This document shows positions 16,697 to 25,470 of a stretch of DNA of 64,000 bases, piece by piece; positions within the stretch are counted from its first letter, which is position 1, and the number at the start of each line of letters is the position of its first letter. The translations under genes and the position numbers were made by a program. The notes beneath the pieces are model-generated. The model was not told the origin of the DNA. It saw only the letters and a program-made list of their open reading frames with translations, and searched no databases. The stretch is from Halopseudomonas aestusnigri (GTDB lineage Bacteria > Pseudomonadota > Gammaproteobacteria > Pseudomonadales > Pseudomonadaceae), in the NCBI RefSeq assembly GCF_002197985.1, contig NZ_NBYK01000004.1:1-64000 (forward strand). The letters run 5' to 3'.

Positions 16697-17947
16697 TCAA
16701 TGCGTGCGCAGTGAGCGCAGCTCAGGCCGCGCAATGGCTGACGGCTTGACCGTCAGCGGCGTCACCTGGCCACGGCCAAGCGATACCACGCTGTTGAGCA
16801 TCACACGCACCAGCTCGGCCTGGCGCCGAACACCGGTCTTCGAGAAGATCGAACGCAGGTGCGCACGAGCCGTGTTGCGCATGATACCGAGGTTCTCAGC
16901 GGCCTCTTCCAGCGACAGGCCGTTGGCCAGCTCCAGCGCCAGCGCTGTTTCAGCTGGGGTAAAGTTGAACAGCTCCTTGGCCACCCGGTTGTCGACCTGG
17001 GAGCGGCCTACCGAGTCGCGGATATACACGATCACGGTCGGCCGTCCCTTGCCTTCGGCCCATTCGGACGCCGGCAGCGCCTCGACAACAACGCCAAGGC
17101 TGACCTCACCCGAGGGCCGAGCGATGGACAGGGCCTCACGGCTTTCCGCCGGCTGCTGGCCCTGCTGCAAATCCAGCGTCTCGCGAATCAGCCGGTGCAA
17201 CTCGCGGTTGTCGCTGGGGTAGCTCGCCTCCAGCCGGGTGCCGACCAGCTTGATGCCATCGGCCTCCTTCAGCATCGCCCGGGCTACGTCGTTGAGCTGC
17301 AGTACGCAACCGGTTTCGTCCAGCACCAGGGTAGCAACAGACAACCGGTTTATGGCCTCGGCGTAAACCGTGCCCAGTGACTCGCTGCGCCCGAGCAGAT
17401 TGTGAACGTGCAGCGAGCGGCGCAGGTGTGGCAAAAGTCGATTGCACAGCGCCTTGTCTTCGGCACTGAATGCCGGCTGGTTGTGCCCACGGGTCACCCG
17501 CATGCGCAACATGCCGTCTTCCGGGGTAGTAATGTCGGCACCAAGGATGTGGTACACATTATTCAGGCGTGCGTAATCGGTGTAGTACGGGTTGGCCTCC
17601 CACTCCTCGGTGGTCATCACATCATCGATGGTAAAGCTGACGTCCGCCGGCATGCTCGAGAAGGGGCTGTCGTTATGATAGTAATCAAAGTAGCGGACCG
17701 TACCGCTCCCCTCGACCTCCCCCGCCACCAGCATCAGACCAATGTTGTCAATTCCCGGAATGCGAAGAATGAGTGTGGCGTAGTTGGCCTGGAACAGCTT
17801 GCGCAGCTCCTCGACCGCGTCGTACAGGCGTTGAGTATCAAACGCACCGTCGTGGATACACCCAATCAGGTGATCGTAATGATCCAGACTAAGACTGATA
17901 CTGTGCGCGATCGGGTTTTGTGGTGTTACAACGTTCTTGTTATTCAT
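16697..17947 (-). CDS. LuxR-type transcriptional regulator (TeiR-like), paralogue 1
   Basis: 416 residues. The C-terminal ~60 residues (326-387: FTPAETALALELANGLSLEEAAENLG...NTARAHLRSIFSKTGVRRQAELVRVML) form a LuxR/GerE helix-turn-helix. The N-terminal ~320 residues have no autoinducer-binding or receiver signature and probably form PAS-like sensory folds (LVLDETGCVLQLNDVARAML). Two close paralogues lie at 18146-19339 and 28868-30103. LuxR-type TeiR activates testosterone catabolism in Comamonas, which is the best functional model. A 198-bp gap separates it from paralogue 2 and contains a GCGACA/TGTCTC dyad (18058-18072). Confidence 0.85.
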   Translation of the reverse strand: MNNKNVVTPQNPIAHSISLSLDHYDHLIGCIHDGAFDTQRLYDAVEELRKLFQANYATLILRIPGIDNIGLMLVAGEVEGSGTVRYFDYYHNDSPFSSMPADVSFTIDDVMTTEEWEANPYYTDYARLNNVYHILGADITTPEDGMLRMRVTRGHNQPAFSAEDKALCNRLLPHLRRSLHVHNLLGRSESLGTVYAEAINRLSVATLVLDETGCVLQLNDVARAMLKEADGIKLVGTRLEASYPSDNRELHRLIRETLDLQQGQQPAESREALSIARPSGEVSLGVVVEALPASEWAEGKGRPTVIVYIRDSVGRSQVDNRVAKELFNFTPAETALALELANGLSLEEAAENLGIMRNTARAHLRSIFSKTGVRRQAELVRVMLNSVVSLGRGQVTPLTVKPSAIARPELRSLRTH

Positions 17948-18057
17948 GACTGTGCGACCTCTGCGTCGGGCTGCTCATTGGCGGCCCATCTTGTTTTTAT
18001 TGATAAATACAGCAGTCTGAGTCTCTGTTGCCCGAGCTGCAGCAAAGTGCGGCTCTG

Positions 18058-18072
18058 CGACAAAGTGTCTCA
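18058..18072. promoter_or_regulatory. Second dyad motif upstream of LuxR paralogue 1
   Basis: GCGACAAAGTGTCTC, two 6-bp half-sites around three bases. Nearly the same sequence in the opposite orientation (GAGACAAAGCGTCGC) occurs at 22782-22796 in the leader of the YCF48-RND-LuxR operon. It could be an autoregulatory operator; no protein is assigned. Confidence 0.4.
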
Positions 18073-18145
18073 CCTTACTTCGTTTTGCATTGTGCGCAAA
18101 TGTCTGGAATGGCCATTCAGCATGGCTACAGAGGACATCAGCGCG

Positions 18146-19339
18146 CTATGTGTCGTTTTCCTCCCGCGCTTCGGTTTCAACGCCTCCGTCCTGCTGACCC
18201 AGTGAAACCACGCTATTAAGGATCAGGCGCACCAACTCCGTTTGACGGCGCACCCCTGTCTTGGAAAAAATCGCGCGCAGATGGGCTCGAGCCGTATTGC
18301 GGCGAATGCCCAGCGAACTGGCAGCCTCCTCCAGCGACAGGCCGTTGGCCAACTCCATCGCAAGCGCCGACTCCGAAGGCGTAAATCCGAACACCTGACG
18401 GGTCATGGCTGTGCTGAGCATCGAGCGGCCTACCGCATCTCGCACGTAAACCACAACGCAAGGTTTGCCGTCGTCCCAGTCAGACTCCGGGACCGGTTCA
18501 ATCAGCAACCCCAGGCTGACCTGTCCCGAAGGCCTTGAAATGGACAGCGCTTCGGCGATATTGCCATCATTGCTGCGACCGGCCGTCTGGGCGCCTCGCA
18601 GCGCCTGATACAGGCGCTTGTTGTCTCCCGGGTAATTGGCTTCCACGCGGCCGCCAACCAGTTTCAGTCCATCTCCGGCCTGAAGCATGTCCCGTGCGAT
18701 CTGGTTGGCTTCCACGATGCCGCCGTTTTCATCGAGCACCATGGTCGCAATTGCCAGCCGGCCGATGGTCTGGGCGTACAGCGCGTTGAGCGACTCCTTG
18801 TGCCCTATCAGGTTGTGAATCTGCAGTGCCCTGCTCATGTGCGGAATCAGTGAGCTGCAAAGCAGTTTTTCCGCACGGGAAAAGTCCTGAGTACCATCAG
18901 GCCGGGTAATGCGAAATCGGAAAACGCCGCCGCCGGGAATCGCGATATCGACACCCATCACATGCAACACCCTCTGCGGCTGGCAGTAACGCTGGTAGTA
19001 GTCGGACTCCAGCCAGGTGCTGTAGCTCATGAGGTCCGTTACCGTGAATACCCGGTTTGTCTGGCAGTTCACAAACGGTGTTTCAGCCCGGGGATAGGCA
19101 ATGTAGGTGATGGTCCCCTCACCTTCTATATCACCGCTGACTACCATCAGGCCCTTGTCGCTGCCCACCGGCGCACGCAGGATCAGTGTTACGTAATTGG
19201 CACGGAACAACTCGCGCACATGGCCCAAAAAGCGGCTCCAGCTATGGTCATCCAGCGCAGCATCATACAACTCGCCCAGCAGGGAGTCGTATGCTGCCGC
19301 AGGAACCACGGTGGCTTGTTCCTGGCTGATCTTGGTCAT
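18146..19339 (-). CDS. LuxR-type transcriptional regulator (TeiR-like), paralogue 2
   Basis: Start at the ATG 19339, one base after the RND stop (TGAGATG); a GTG six codons earlier is possible. The 397-residue protein shares the layout of its two paralogues. It has a sensor-like N-terminus (ATMVLDENGGIVEANQIARDML) and a GerE helix-turn-helix near the C-terminus (FTPSESALAMELANGLSLEEAASSLGI then NTARAHLRAIFSKTGVRRQ). Its translation is probably coupled to the RND transporter, so it belongs to the operon starting with the YCF48 gene and would be induced with it. It is a candidate activator of the catabolic promoters. Confidence 0.85.
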   Translation of the reverse strand: MTKISQEQATVVPAAAYDSLLGELYDAALDDHSWSRFLGHVRELFRANYVTLILRAPVGSDKGLMVVSGDIEGEGTITYIAYPRAETPFVNCQTNRVFTVTDLMSYSTWLESDYYQRYCQPQRVLHVMGVDIAIPGGGVFRFRITRPDGTQDFSRAEKLLCSSLIPHMSRALQIHNLIGHKESLNALYAQTIGRLAIATMVLDENGGIVEANQIARDMLQAGDGLKLVGGRVEANYPGDNKRLYQALRGAQTAGRSNDGNIAEALSISRPSGQVSLGLLIEPVPESDWDDGKPCVVVYVRDAVGRSMLSTAMTRQVFGFTPSESALAMELANGLSLEEAASSLGIRRNTARAHLRAIFSKTGVRRQTELVRLILNSVVSLGQQDGGVETEAREENDT

Positions 19340-19340
19340 C

Positions 19341-21731
19341 TCAGTTCTGCCCGGCACCCTGCAGCGGGCTCCTCACCGCCGGACGCACCCGTACCAGCGG
19401 TTTGCTGCGCTGGAACCAGGCAGCCAGCCCCGGCAGCAGGAAAATCGCGCCGAATACGTTCACCAGGAACATGAAGGCCAGCAAAATGCCCATATCTGCC
19501 TGGAACTTGAGCGGTGCAAAAATCCAGGTACCAACCCCGACCGACATGGTTACTGCGGTAAACAACGCCGCAGTGCCGCGCTGACACATGGCTTCGTAAA
19601 AGGCCATACGCAGGCTCTTGCCGACCTTGAGTTCGTGCTGCATGCGCTCGTACAGATAAATCCCGTAGTCGACCCCAACACCCACCCCGAGCGCCATTAC
19701 CGGCAAGGTCGCAACCTTGAGGCCAATCCCGAACATCGCCATGACGGCGCTGCACAGGGTGGCAACAATCGCCAGCGGGATCAGGATGCAAAGTACTGCG
19801 CGACCACTGCGGAAGGTGACCCAGCAAAACAGCGCCACTGCCAGCAGCAAAGATCCGTGCATTTGTGCTTCGGCCTGCTGCACCGCCTCATTCGAGGCAG
19901 CCATCACGCCTACGTTGCCGCCGGCCAGCATGAAGCGCAGCTTCGGTTCATCGATATTGGCGATGATGTGCTCGACCTGATCAATCACATGAGCAATGGT
20001 GTCGCCATCATGGTCATTGAGAAACAGCAACATCTGCATGGTTTGACAACCATCAACCACCAGGCCATTAGACGCCGAGTAGGCACGCGAGCCCGCCATC
20101 AGGCCGCGGGACGAGCCCGGAATGGCAGCCCAGCGCGGGTTACCTTCGTTGTTGCCGGCAATCGAAACCTTGCCCATACCCGCCACACTCTGGGTCGAAT
20201 TGACGCCCTTGATGCTGCGTGCATGAAAGTCCAGCTCCTCAACCGCGCGCATCACATCCGGGTCCAGACAGGCTTCGGTGACGTCGGTTTCCATGTAAAT
20301 CGACAGTACATCAAGGCCGATCGAGTACTTCTGGGTGATGCGCAGGTTGTCCTGGTTATAGCGGGCACTCTGGCGCAGCTCGGGGGCACCGACCCCCACA
20401 TCGCCGACAATCAGCTCGCGGCTTTTCCAGGAACCGGCAACCAGCAGCACCAGACTGATTGCAAAGACCACCAGCGCGGGACCCGGCGTCGCCAGGACAG
20501 ACAGTCTCCACCACAGTTGGTGCTTGCCGCCGTTGCGCGCCTCATGGGCTGCCCAGGCACGACGATCCAGCGTCAGCCAGGACAGGATGATCGGCAGCAT
20601 CATCTTGTTGGTAAAGATCATCAACAGGCCACCAATACAGGCGGAAATCCCCAGCTCGCGCACAATCGGAATATCGATCAGCATGATCACACCGAAGCCC
20701 AGTGCGTTGGTAACCAGCGCAAGCGCACCGGGGATGAAGATCTTGCAGCAGGCCACTTTGGCTGCTTCCCTGGGTTCCAGGCCGTTGAACAGCTCCTGTT
20801 TCCAGGCGTTGCTCATCTGTACCGCATGCGACACCCCGATCGAGAAGATCAGGAACGGCACCAGGATCGACATTGGATCGATACCCATACCAATCAGCGG
20901 CAGGATCCCCAGCAACCAGACCACCGGTACCAGTGCAACCAGCAACGCGACAACGGTCTGTACCAGTGAACGCGAGTAAGCCCACAGCAGCAGCGTGGTA
21001 ATGATGAAGGCGATCACGAAAAAGCCCATCACCTCAACCAGGCCATCAATCACATCGCCAACCAGCTTTGAGAAACCGACGATATTGATCTCGATATTCT
21101 CGTTCTCGTACTTGCTGCGAATCGCCTCCAGCTGACGGGCAATCTCGGCATAGGACACACGCTCACCGGTGTCCGGGTTGAACTCCTGCAGTTCGGCATT
21201 GACGATCGCCGCAGTCAAATCATTGGCCACCAGTCGACCGATTTCACCGGACCGGGCAGCGTTGCTGCGAACCTGCTCCAGATCCTCGGGCGTGCCGCTG
21301 AATTGGGGCGGAATAACCACATCACCGACGAAACCGTCTTCCGATATTTCGACATAGCGCACGTCGGGAGTGAACAGCGAGCGCACACTGGCACGGCGTA
21401 CGCCGGGAATGAAGAACACTTCATCGGTAACCTGGCGCAGCACCTCGAGGAATTCCGGGTTGTAGATATCCCCCTCGCCCAGCCAGTTCACACTTACCAG
21501 GATCGTGTTGGCACCCGAGAACGTCTCGCTGTAATGCAGGTAGTTCTCCATGTACGGGTGGCTGGCCGGAATCTGCTTGTTGAAGCCAGGATCCAGTCGA
21601 ATCTGGGTCGCGCTGTAACCCAACCCGAGAGTCAGCAGCATGAAAAACCCGAGAATGAGCTTGCGGTGGTTCATCAACAGGTCGGCAAAACCTTCGACCC
21701 AGCGATCCAGTAAACGAACATGCCTGGTCAT
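19341..21731 (-). CDS. RND/MMPL-family transporter
   Basis: 796 residues with an N-terminal helix (LILGFFMLLTLGLGYSATQI), a large periplasmic loop (~45-230), a five-helix bundle (GFFVIAFIITTLLLWAYS to MLPIILSWLTL), a second periplasmic loop and a second five-helix bundle (VATLPVMALGVGVGVDYGIYLYERM). The duplicated plan with GVGVDYG is that of MMPL/RND lipid transporters. It lies nine bases after the YCF48-like gene. RND + YCF48 + DUF1302 + DUF1329 proteins recur together in bacteria growing on hydrophobic compounds; the other two are at 44.7-47.7 kb here. It probably moves steroids or lipids across the envelope. Direction of transport is not evident. Confidence 0.87.
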   Translation of the reverse strand: MTRHVRLLDRWVEGFADLLMNHRKLILGFFMLLTLGLGYSATQIRLDPGFNKQIPASHPYMENYLHYSETFSGANTILVSVNWLGEGDIYNPEFLEVLRQVTDEVFFIPGVRRASVRSLFTPDVRYVEISEDGFVGDVVIPPQFSGTPEDLEQVRSNAARSGEIGRLVANDLTAAIVNAELQEFNPDTGERVSYAEIARQLEAIRSKYENENIEINIVGFSKLVGDVIDGLVEVMGFFVIAFIITTLLLWAYSRSLVQTVVALLVALVPVVWLLGILPLIGMGIDPMSILVPFLIFSIGVSHAVQMSNAWKQELFNGLEPREAAKVACCKIFIPGALALVTNALGFGVIMLIDIPIVRELGISACIGGLLMIFTNKMMLPIILSWLTLDRRAWAAHEARNGGKHQLWWRLSVLATPGPALVVFAISLVLLVAGSWKSRELIVGDVGVGAPELRQSARYNQDNLRITQKYSIGLDVLSIYMETDVTEACLDPDVMRAVEELDFHARSIKGVNSTQSVAGMGKVSIAGNNEGNPRWAAIPGSSRGLMAGSRAYSASNGLVVDGCQTMQMLLFLNDHDGDTIAHVIDQVEHIIANIDEPKLRFMLAGGNVGVMAASNEAVQQAEAQMHGSLLLAVALFCWVTFRSGRAVLCILIPLAIVATLCSAVMAMFGIGLKVATLPVMALGVGVGVDYGIYLYERMQHELKVGKSLRMAFYEAMCQRGTAALFTAVTMSVGVGTWIFAPLKFQADMGILLAFMFLVNVFGAIFLLPGLAAWFQRSKPLVRVRPAVRSPLQGAGQN

Positions 21732-21740
21732 GACTACCCC

Positions 21741-22709
21741 TTATCGACCTGTATGCGCCAGAAGGTCTCGGTCCCGCTGTTGCAGACCGAACTGTCCGGC
21801 GACGAAAAATTCTCTGTTAGGCAGAACCACTGCCGACGTCAGCGTCCCCATGCCGCGCATGAAGCCGATGTTGCGAAGCTCGCCATCGCCTGTCAGGTTG
21901 ACGTAGGCACCGCCGGTCCCGACGATCACTACGCCATTGGCATCAGCGGCGTGACCGTAAAGTGGCAACTGGTGAGGCAGCTGGATTTGGCTCCAGTTAA
22001 TGCCATCGTCGTGGCTGACGAAGACATGCCCACGCATGCCATAGGCAACCCAGCTGGCGTCTTTGAGATGGGCAACCCCGAACAGAGAGCCGCGGTAAAA
22101 CGGCTCTACTGCCTGCCACTGATCACCGCCGTCGGTGCTGCGCAGGACAAGCCCCATTTCGCCAACCAGCAGCTGCATGCGCTTGCCATCGCCAGCGAGG
22201 TCGTTCAGATGCTCACCATGGATATCCAGCTCAACACTGGTCCAGCTCTGACCGGCGTCGGTGGAATGGAAAAAGCGGCCAAAGCTGCCATAGGCAAACA
22301 CCTCCTTGCCATCGGCACTCCAGGTTCCCATCAGCGGCTCGCCGGCTTCCTCGTCATTCATGATGACGTCCCAGCTATCACCGCCGTCGGTGCTGCGAAG
22401 AATCAGTTGATCATGGCCGACTGCCAGCAGCAGATCGCCACCCAGCCAAGTGATTCCGGTCAGGGTGACCGGGAGTTGCTGGTCGCCATAGGTCTGTTGC
22501 CAGCTGTCACCATCGTCGTCACTGACCATGATGGTGCCGCGCTCGCCAACCGCGACCATGCGGCCGTCAAAGTGCACCAAATCATTGAACTGGATACGTG
22601 CAAGGTCCATATCCAGCTCGGCACCTTGGCCATCGTGGCGGGGGGAAAACGCGTAGAACACCAGAGCGGTGACGACAATGCAGAAGGCGTAGCTAATCAG
22701 TTTGCTCAT
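21741..22709 (-). CDS. YCF48/BNR-repeat beta-propeller envelope protein
   Basis: Start at 22709 (MSKLISYAFCIVVTALVFYAF), with AGGAAT upstream. The 322-residue protein has an N-terminal signal anchor followed by repeated propeller blades with the Asp-box-like pattern STDGGDSW (IMVSDDDGDSWQQ, LRSTDGGDSWDV, FHSTDAGQSWTS, LRSTDGGDQWQA, VSHDDGINWSQ). This is the YCF48-like fold. It is first in an operon with the RND transporter and a LuxR gene, and probably acts as their periplasmic accessory. The 255-bp leader holds promoter site C and a GAGACA dyad. Confidence 0.85.
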   Translation of the reverse strand: MSKLISYAFCIVVTALVFYAFSPRHDGQGAELDMDLARIQFNDLVHFDGRMVAVGERGTIMVSDDDGDSWQQTYGDQQLPVTLTGITWLGGDLLLAVGHDQLILRSTDGGDSWDVIMNDEEAGEPLMGTWSADGKEVFAYGSFGRFFHSTDAGQSWTSVELDIHGEHLNDLAGDGKRMQLLVGEMGLVLRSTDGGDQWQAVEPFYRGSLFGVAHLKDASWVAYGMRGHVFVSHDDGINWSQIQLPHQLPLYGHAADANGVVIVGTGGAYVNLTGDGELRNIGFMRGMGTLTSAVVLPNREFFVAGQFGLQQRDRDLLAHTGR

Positions 22710-22781
22710 GATGCATTCCTGCCTGTTGAGCCCCTCGGGGGAGCACATTGTTTTTATTCGGCTGAGCGTCTGTCCCAATCT

Positions 22782-22796
22782 GAGACAAAGCGTCGC
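22782..22796. promoter_or_regulatory. Second dyad motif in leader of the YCF48-RND-LuxR operon
   Basis: GAGACAAAGCGTCGC, nearly the reverse complement of the dyad at 18058-18072. It lies between promoter site C and the YCF48 start, a position suited to repression or autoregulation. Confidence 0.4.
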
Positions 22797-22836
22797 AGCA
22801 GCACCTGCGTCGATATTCGGGCACCAGGAACGCGAC

Positions 22837-22856
22837 AACATCGTCCAAACGGCTTA
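22837..22856 (-). promoter_or_regulatory. Catabolic promoter element, site C (YCF48-RND-LuxR)
   Basis: Minus-strand TAAGCCGTTTGGACGATGTT, followed after 19 bases by AATATC (22812-22817) as a -10. It is 128 bp from the YCF48 start. Confidence 0.65.
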
Positions 22857-22916
22857 CACCCAAATGCCAGTACGCAAATCTGCGCAAACCTGCGAGGTAG
22901 ACGCGGGGAAGCACGA

Positions 22917-22934
22917 GCCCGCTGAAAAGCGGGC
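22917..22934 (-). terminator. Hairpin after the thiolase gene, possible terminator
   Basis: GCCCGCT and AGCGGGC pair around a 4-base loop 30 bases after the thiolase stop. No U-run follows, so intrinsic termination is uncertain. Confidence 0.4.
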
Positions 22935-22964
22935 CCGGCTCTCAGACGTTAATTGGAAGAGGGC

Positions 22965-24167
22965 TCAGTCGAGCTCGAACAGGCCGGCGGCACCCATGCC
23001 GCCACCGATGCACATGGATACAACGACATAGCGGACACCGCGGCGGCGGCCTTCCAGCAGCGCGTGACCGACCATACGAGCACCGCTCATGCCAAACGGG
23101 TGACCAATGGAGATCGCACCGCCGTTGACGTTAAGGCGGTCATTGGGAATACCCAGCGCGTCACGGCAGTACAACACCTGGCTGGCAAATGCCTCGTTGA
23201 TCTCCCACAGGCCGATATCCTCGACCTTCAGATCAAAGCGCTGGAGCAGTTTCGGGATGGCGTAAACCGGGCCAATCCCCATCTCGTCGGGCTTGCAGCC
23301 GGCCACAGCGATACCGCGGTAGATGCCAAGTGGCTTGAGGCCGCGCCGGTCTGCCTCGGCACGACTCATAAGCAGGCAGGCCGCCGCGCCATCAGAGAAC
23401 TGCGAGGCATTACCAGCGGTGATATGTTCACCCTGGGCAACCCACTGGCCATCTTTCCAGACCGGTGGAAGCGATTGCAGGCCTTCCAGGGTGGTGCTCG
23501 GGCGATTGCACTCGTCGCGGTCGGCGGTAACCTGTTCGTGACCGGCCGGCTTGCCTTCCTTGTCGAACAGCAGCTTGCTGGCTGTCAGCGGTACGATTTC
23601 ATCGGCAAACAAACCGGCCTGCTGGGCAGCTGCGGTGCGCTGCTGGCTTTGCAGCGCGTAGCCATCTTGCTCGGCGCGACTGATGCCGTAACGTGCAGCA
23701 ACAATTTCAGCGGTTTCGATCATCGGAATGTAGGCAGTCGGCATGACCTCCAGCACTGCTTCGGAGCGCGCACGGTGAGCGTTCTTGTGCTTGGTCTGGG
23801 TCAGCGACAGCGACTCAACCCCGCCGCCGATAGCAATTTCCAGCTCGCCGGTCATGATCGCCTTGGCCGCCTCGCCCACCGCCATCAGGCCGGAGGCGCA
23901 CATGCGATCCAGCGCCATACCGGGCACGGCATCGCCCAGGCCGCCGGTGTAGGCGCACAAGCGGCCGATGTTGTAGCCCTGGGTGCCCTGTTGCACGGCG
24001 GCGCCCATGATCACATCACCCACCTCCTCCGGCTTGATACTCGCGCGCTCGACCACCGCACGGACCACGTGGCCGCCGAGCACCGGCGCTTCAGTGTCAT
24101 TGAAGGAGCCTCGGAAGGACTTGGTCAGCGCGGTACGCGCAACGGAAACAATAACGGCATCTTGCAT
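22965..24167 (-). CDS. Acetyl-CoA acyltransferase (thiolase)
   Basis: A 400-residue thiolase with the acylated Cys in [10 protein letters not shown] (~residue 90), NEAFASQ, the His of GHPFGMSGA and the second Cys in [12 protein letters not shown]. It is the last gene of the operon running from 28763 down. It resembles general FadA/PhaA-type thiolases more than the FadA6-type enzyme at 30234, so the island has two thiolases with probably different substrates. It cleaves a beta-ketoacyl-CoA from side chain or ring degradation; which one is not determined. Confidence 0.87.
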   Translation of the reverse strand: MQDAVIVSVARTALTKSFRGSFNDTEAPVLGGHVVRAVVERASIKPEEVGDVIMGAAVQQGTQGYNIGRLCAYTGGLGDAVPGMALDRMCASGLMAVGEAAKAIMTGELEIAIGGGVESLSLTQTKHKNAHRARSEAVLEVMPTAYIPMIETAEIVAARYGISRAEQDGYALQSQQRTAAAQQAGLFADEIVPLTASKLLFDKEGKPAGHEQVTADRDECNRPSTTLEGLQSLPPVWKDGQWVAQGEHITAGNASQFSDGAAACLLMSRAEADRRGLKPLGIYRGIAVAGCKPDEMGIGPVYAIPKLLQRFDLKVEDIGLWEINEAFASQVLYCRDALGIPNDRLNVNGGAISIGHPFGMSGARMVGHALLEGRRRGVRYVVVSMCIGGGMGAAGLFELD

Positions 24168-24179
24168 GTTGTCAGCTCC

Positions 24180-24650
24180 TCAGACAGCGGGATTGAAGGT
24201 GTAGCGGCTGATGGTGTCGACGACGCAGCCGGGGCGGTCACTGCCCTCGACCTCAACAGTCACCCGCACCACGACCTGCACCGCACCGTTGGTCAGGGTT
24301 TCCACTCCGGTGATTTCACCGGCACCGCGGATACGCGCGCCAACGCGCACCGGCGCAGGGAAGCGCACGCGGTCGCAGCCATAGTTGACGCCCATCTGCA
24401 GGTTCTCGACCCGCATCAGCTGGGGCAGGAAATAGTTCACCAGTGACAGGGTCAGGTAGCCGTGGGCGATGGTGCCACCGAACGGGCCCTTGGCCGCCTT
24501 CTCGGGATCAACGTGAATCCACTGATGGTCGCCGGTTGCATCGGCAAACTGGTCGACCCGGGGCTGCTCGATACGCAGCCAGTCGGTGGCGCCCAGCGAT
24601 TGGCCGACGGCGGCTTGCAGCGCCGCCGCCGAGGAAAATACGGTAGTCAT
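24180..24650 (-). CDS. MaoC-like (R)-enoyl-CoA hydratase
   Basis: A 156-residue single hot-dog domain with the hydratase signature FADATGDHQWIHVD at ~35-48, where Asp and His are the catalytic pair. GPFGGTIAHGYLTLSL follows. It sits between a thiolase and ipdF in the beta-oxidation operon, as expected for an enzyme hydrating a steroid enoyl-CoA. It could instead be the partner of the DUF35-MaoC protein at 39205, since ChsH1/ChsH2-type hydratases are heteromers. That pairing is speculative. Confidence 0.85.
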   Translation of the reverse strand: MTTVFSSAAALQAAVGQSLGATDWLRIEQPRVDQFADATGDHQWIHVDPEKAAKGPFGGTIAHGYLTLSLVNYFLPQLMRVENLQMGVNYGCDRVRFPAPVRVGARIRGAGEITGVETLTNGAVQVVVRVTVEVEGSDRPGCVVDTISRYTFNPAV

Positions 24651-24672
24651 TGCTGTACTCCTGAAAGCGCGC

Positions 24673-25470
24673 TCAAGCGCGCTGGGAACTGACGGGCAGA
24701 ATTTCGCCGGTCATGTAGCTGGAATAATCGCTGGCCAGGAACATCATCACGTTGGCGACCTCCCAGCACTCGGCTCCTCGGCCATAGGCCTCGCGGGCTT
24801 CAAGCTCACGCAGCAGCTCTTCCGGTGCCGACTTGCGCAGCATCGGGTGCACCGCCAGCGAGGGCGCCACGGCGTTGATGCGCACTCCCAGCTCAACCGC
24901 TTCCAGTGCCGAGCAGCGGGTCAGTGCCATTACGCCGGCCTTGGCTGCGGCGTAATGAGCCTGTTCCTTCTGCGCCCGCCAACCCAGCACCGAGGCGTTG
25001 TTGACGATCACCGCGCCCTGCTCTCGCGCCTTCACACACTGCAGAAAGTAGCGGGTCATGCGCATGGTGCCGTTCAGGGTCACGTCAATGACCTTGTCCC
25101 ACTCGGCGTCTTCCATGTCGATCAACAGCTTGCTGGTACCCAGACCGGCGTTATTGATGAGCACGTCGGTGCCGCCGAGCTTGTCTTCGGCGAAGTCGAT
25201 CAGCGCGCGCACCTGAGCCTCATCGGTGACGTTGCAGACCAGGCCCCAAACAGCATTGAGCCCGGTTTCTGCCTTCAGCTTGTCAACCGACGCGGCCAGC
25301 CGACCTTCGTGTACATCACTGATAACGATGGCGCGGCAACCCTCTTCCACCGCCCGGGTGGCGGCGGCGAAGCCGATGCCGGCGCCGGCCGCAGCGGTGA
25401 TAAGGACCGATTTGCCTTCAAGCAGGCCGTGCCCGGCAACATACTGCGGGCTGGTAATCATGTTGCTCAT
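24673..25470 (-). CDS. ipdF: IpdF-like short-chain dehydrogenase (5-hydroxy-HIP-CoA oxidation)
   Basis: A 265-residue SDR with TAAAGAGIGFA as cofactor motif, NNAG, the catalytic Ser of NNASVLGWRAQ and YAAAK. The atypical AGAGIGFAAA start and ISDVHEGRL fit IpdF of actinobacterial cholesterol degraders, which oxidises the C5 hydroxyl of 5-OH-HIP-CoA. Its ATG overlaps the fadE30 stop by one base (TAATG), and ipdF-fadE30 are also neighbours in Mycobacterium tuberculosis (Rv3559c-Rv3560c). The assignment rests on remembered similarity plus that conserved neighbourhood. Confidence 0.75.
   Translation of the reverse strand: MSNMITSPQYVAGHGLLEGKSVLITAAAGAGIGFAAATRAVEEGCRAIVISDVHEGRLAASVDKLKAETGLNAVWGLVCNVTDEAQVRALIDFAEDKLGGTDVLINNAGLGTSKLLIDMEDAEWDKVIDVTLNGTMRMTRYFLQCVKAREQGAVIVNNASVLGWRAQKEQAHYAAAKAGVMALTRCSALEAVELGVRINAVAPSLAVHPMLRKSAPEELLRELEAREAYGRGAECWEVANVMMFLASDYSSYMTGEILPVSSQRA

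Noticed and set aside
19197-20969. A 590-codon plus-strand frame opposite the RND gene
   Set aside because: It mirrors the codon pattern of the transporter on the other strand, is rich in His/Gln/Arg with no domain, and has no ribosome binding site. It is a shadow of a GC-rich gene.
22953-24446. A 497-codon plus-strand frame opposite the thiolase and MaoC genes
   Set aside because: Shadow; no domain and no start signals.
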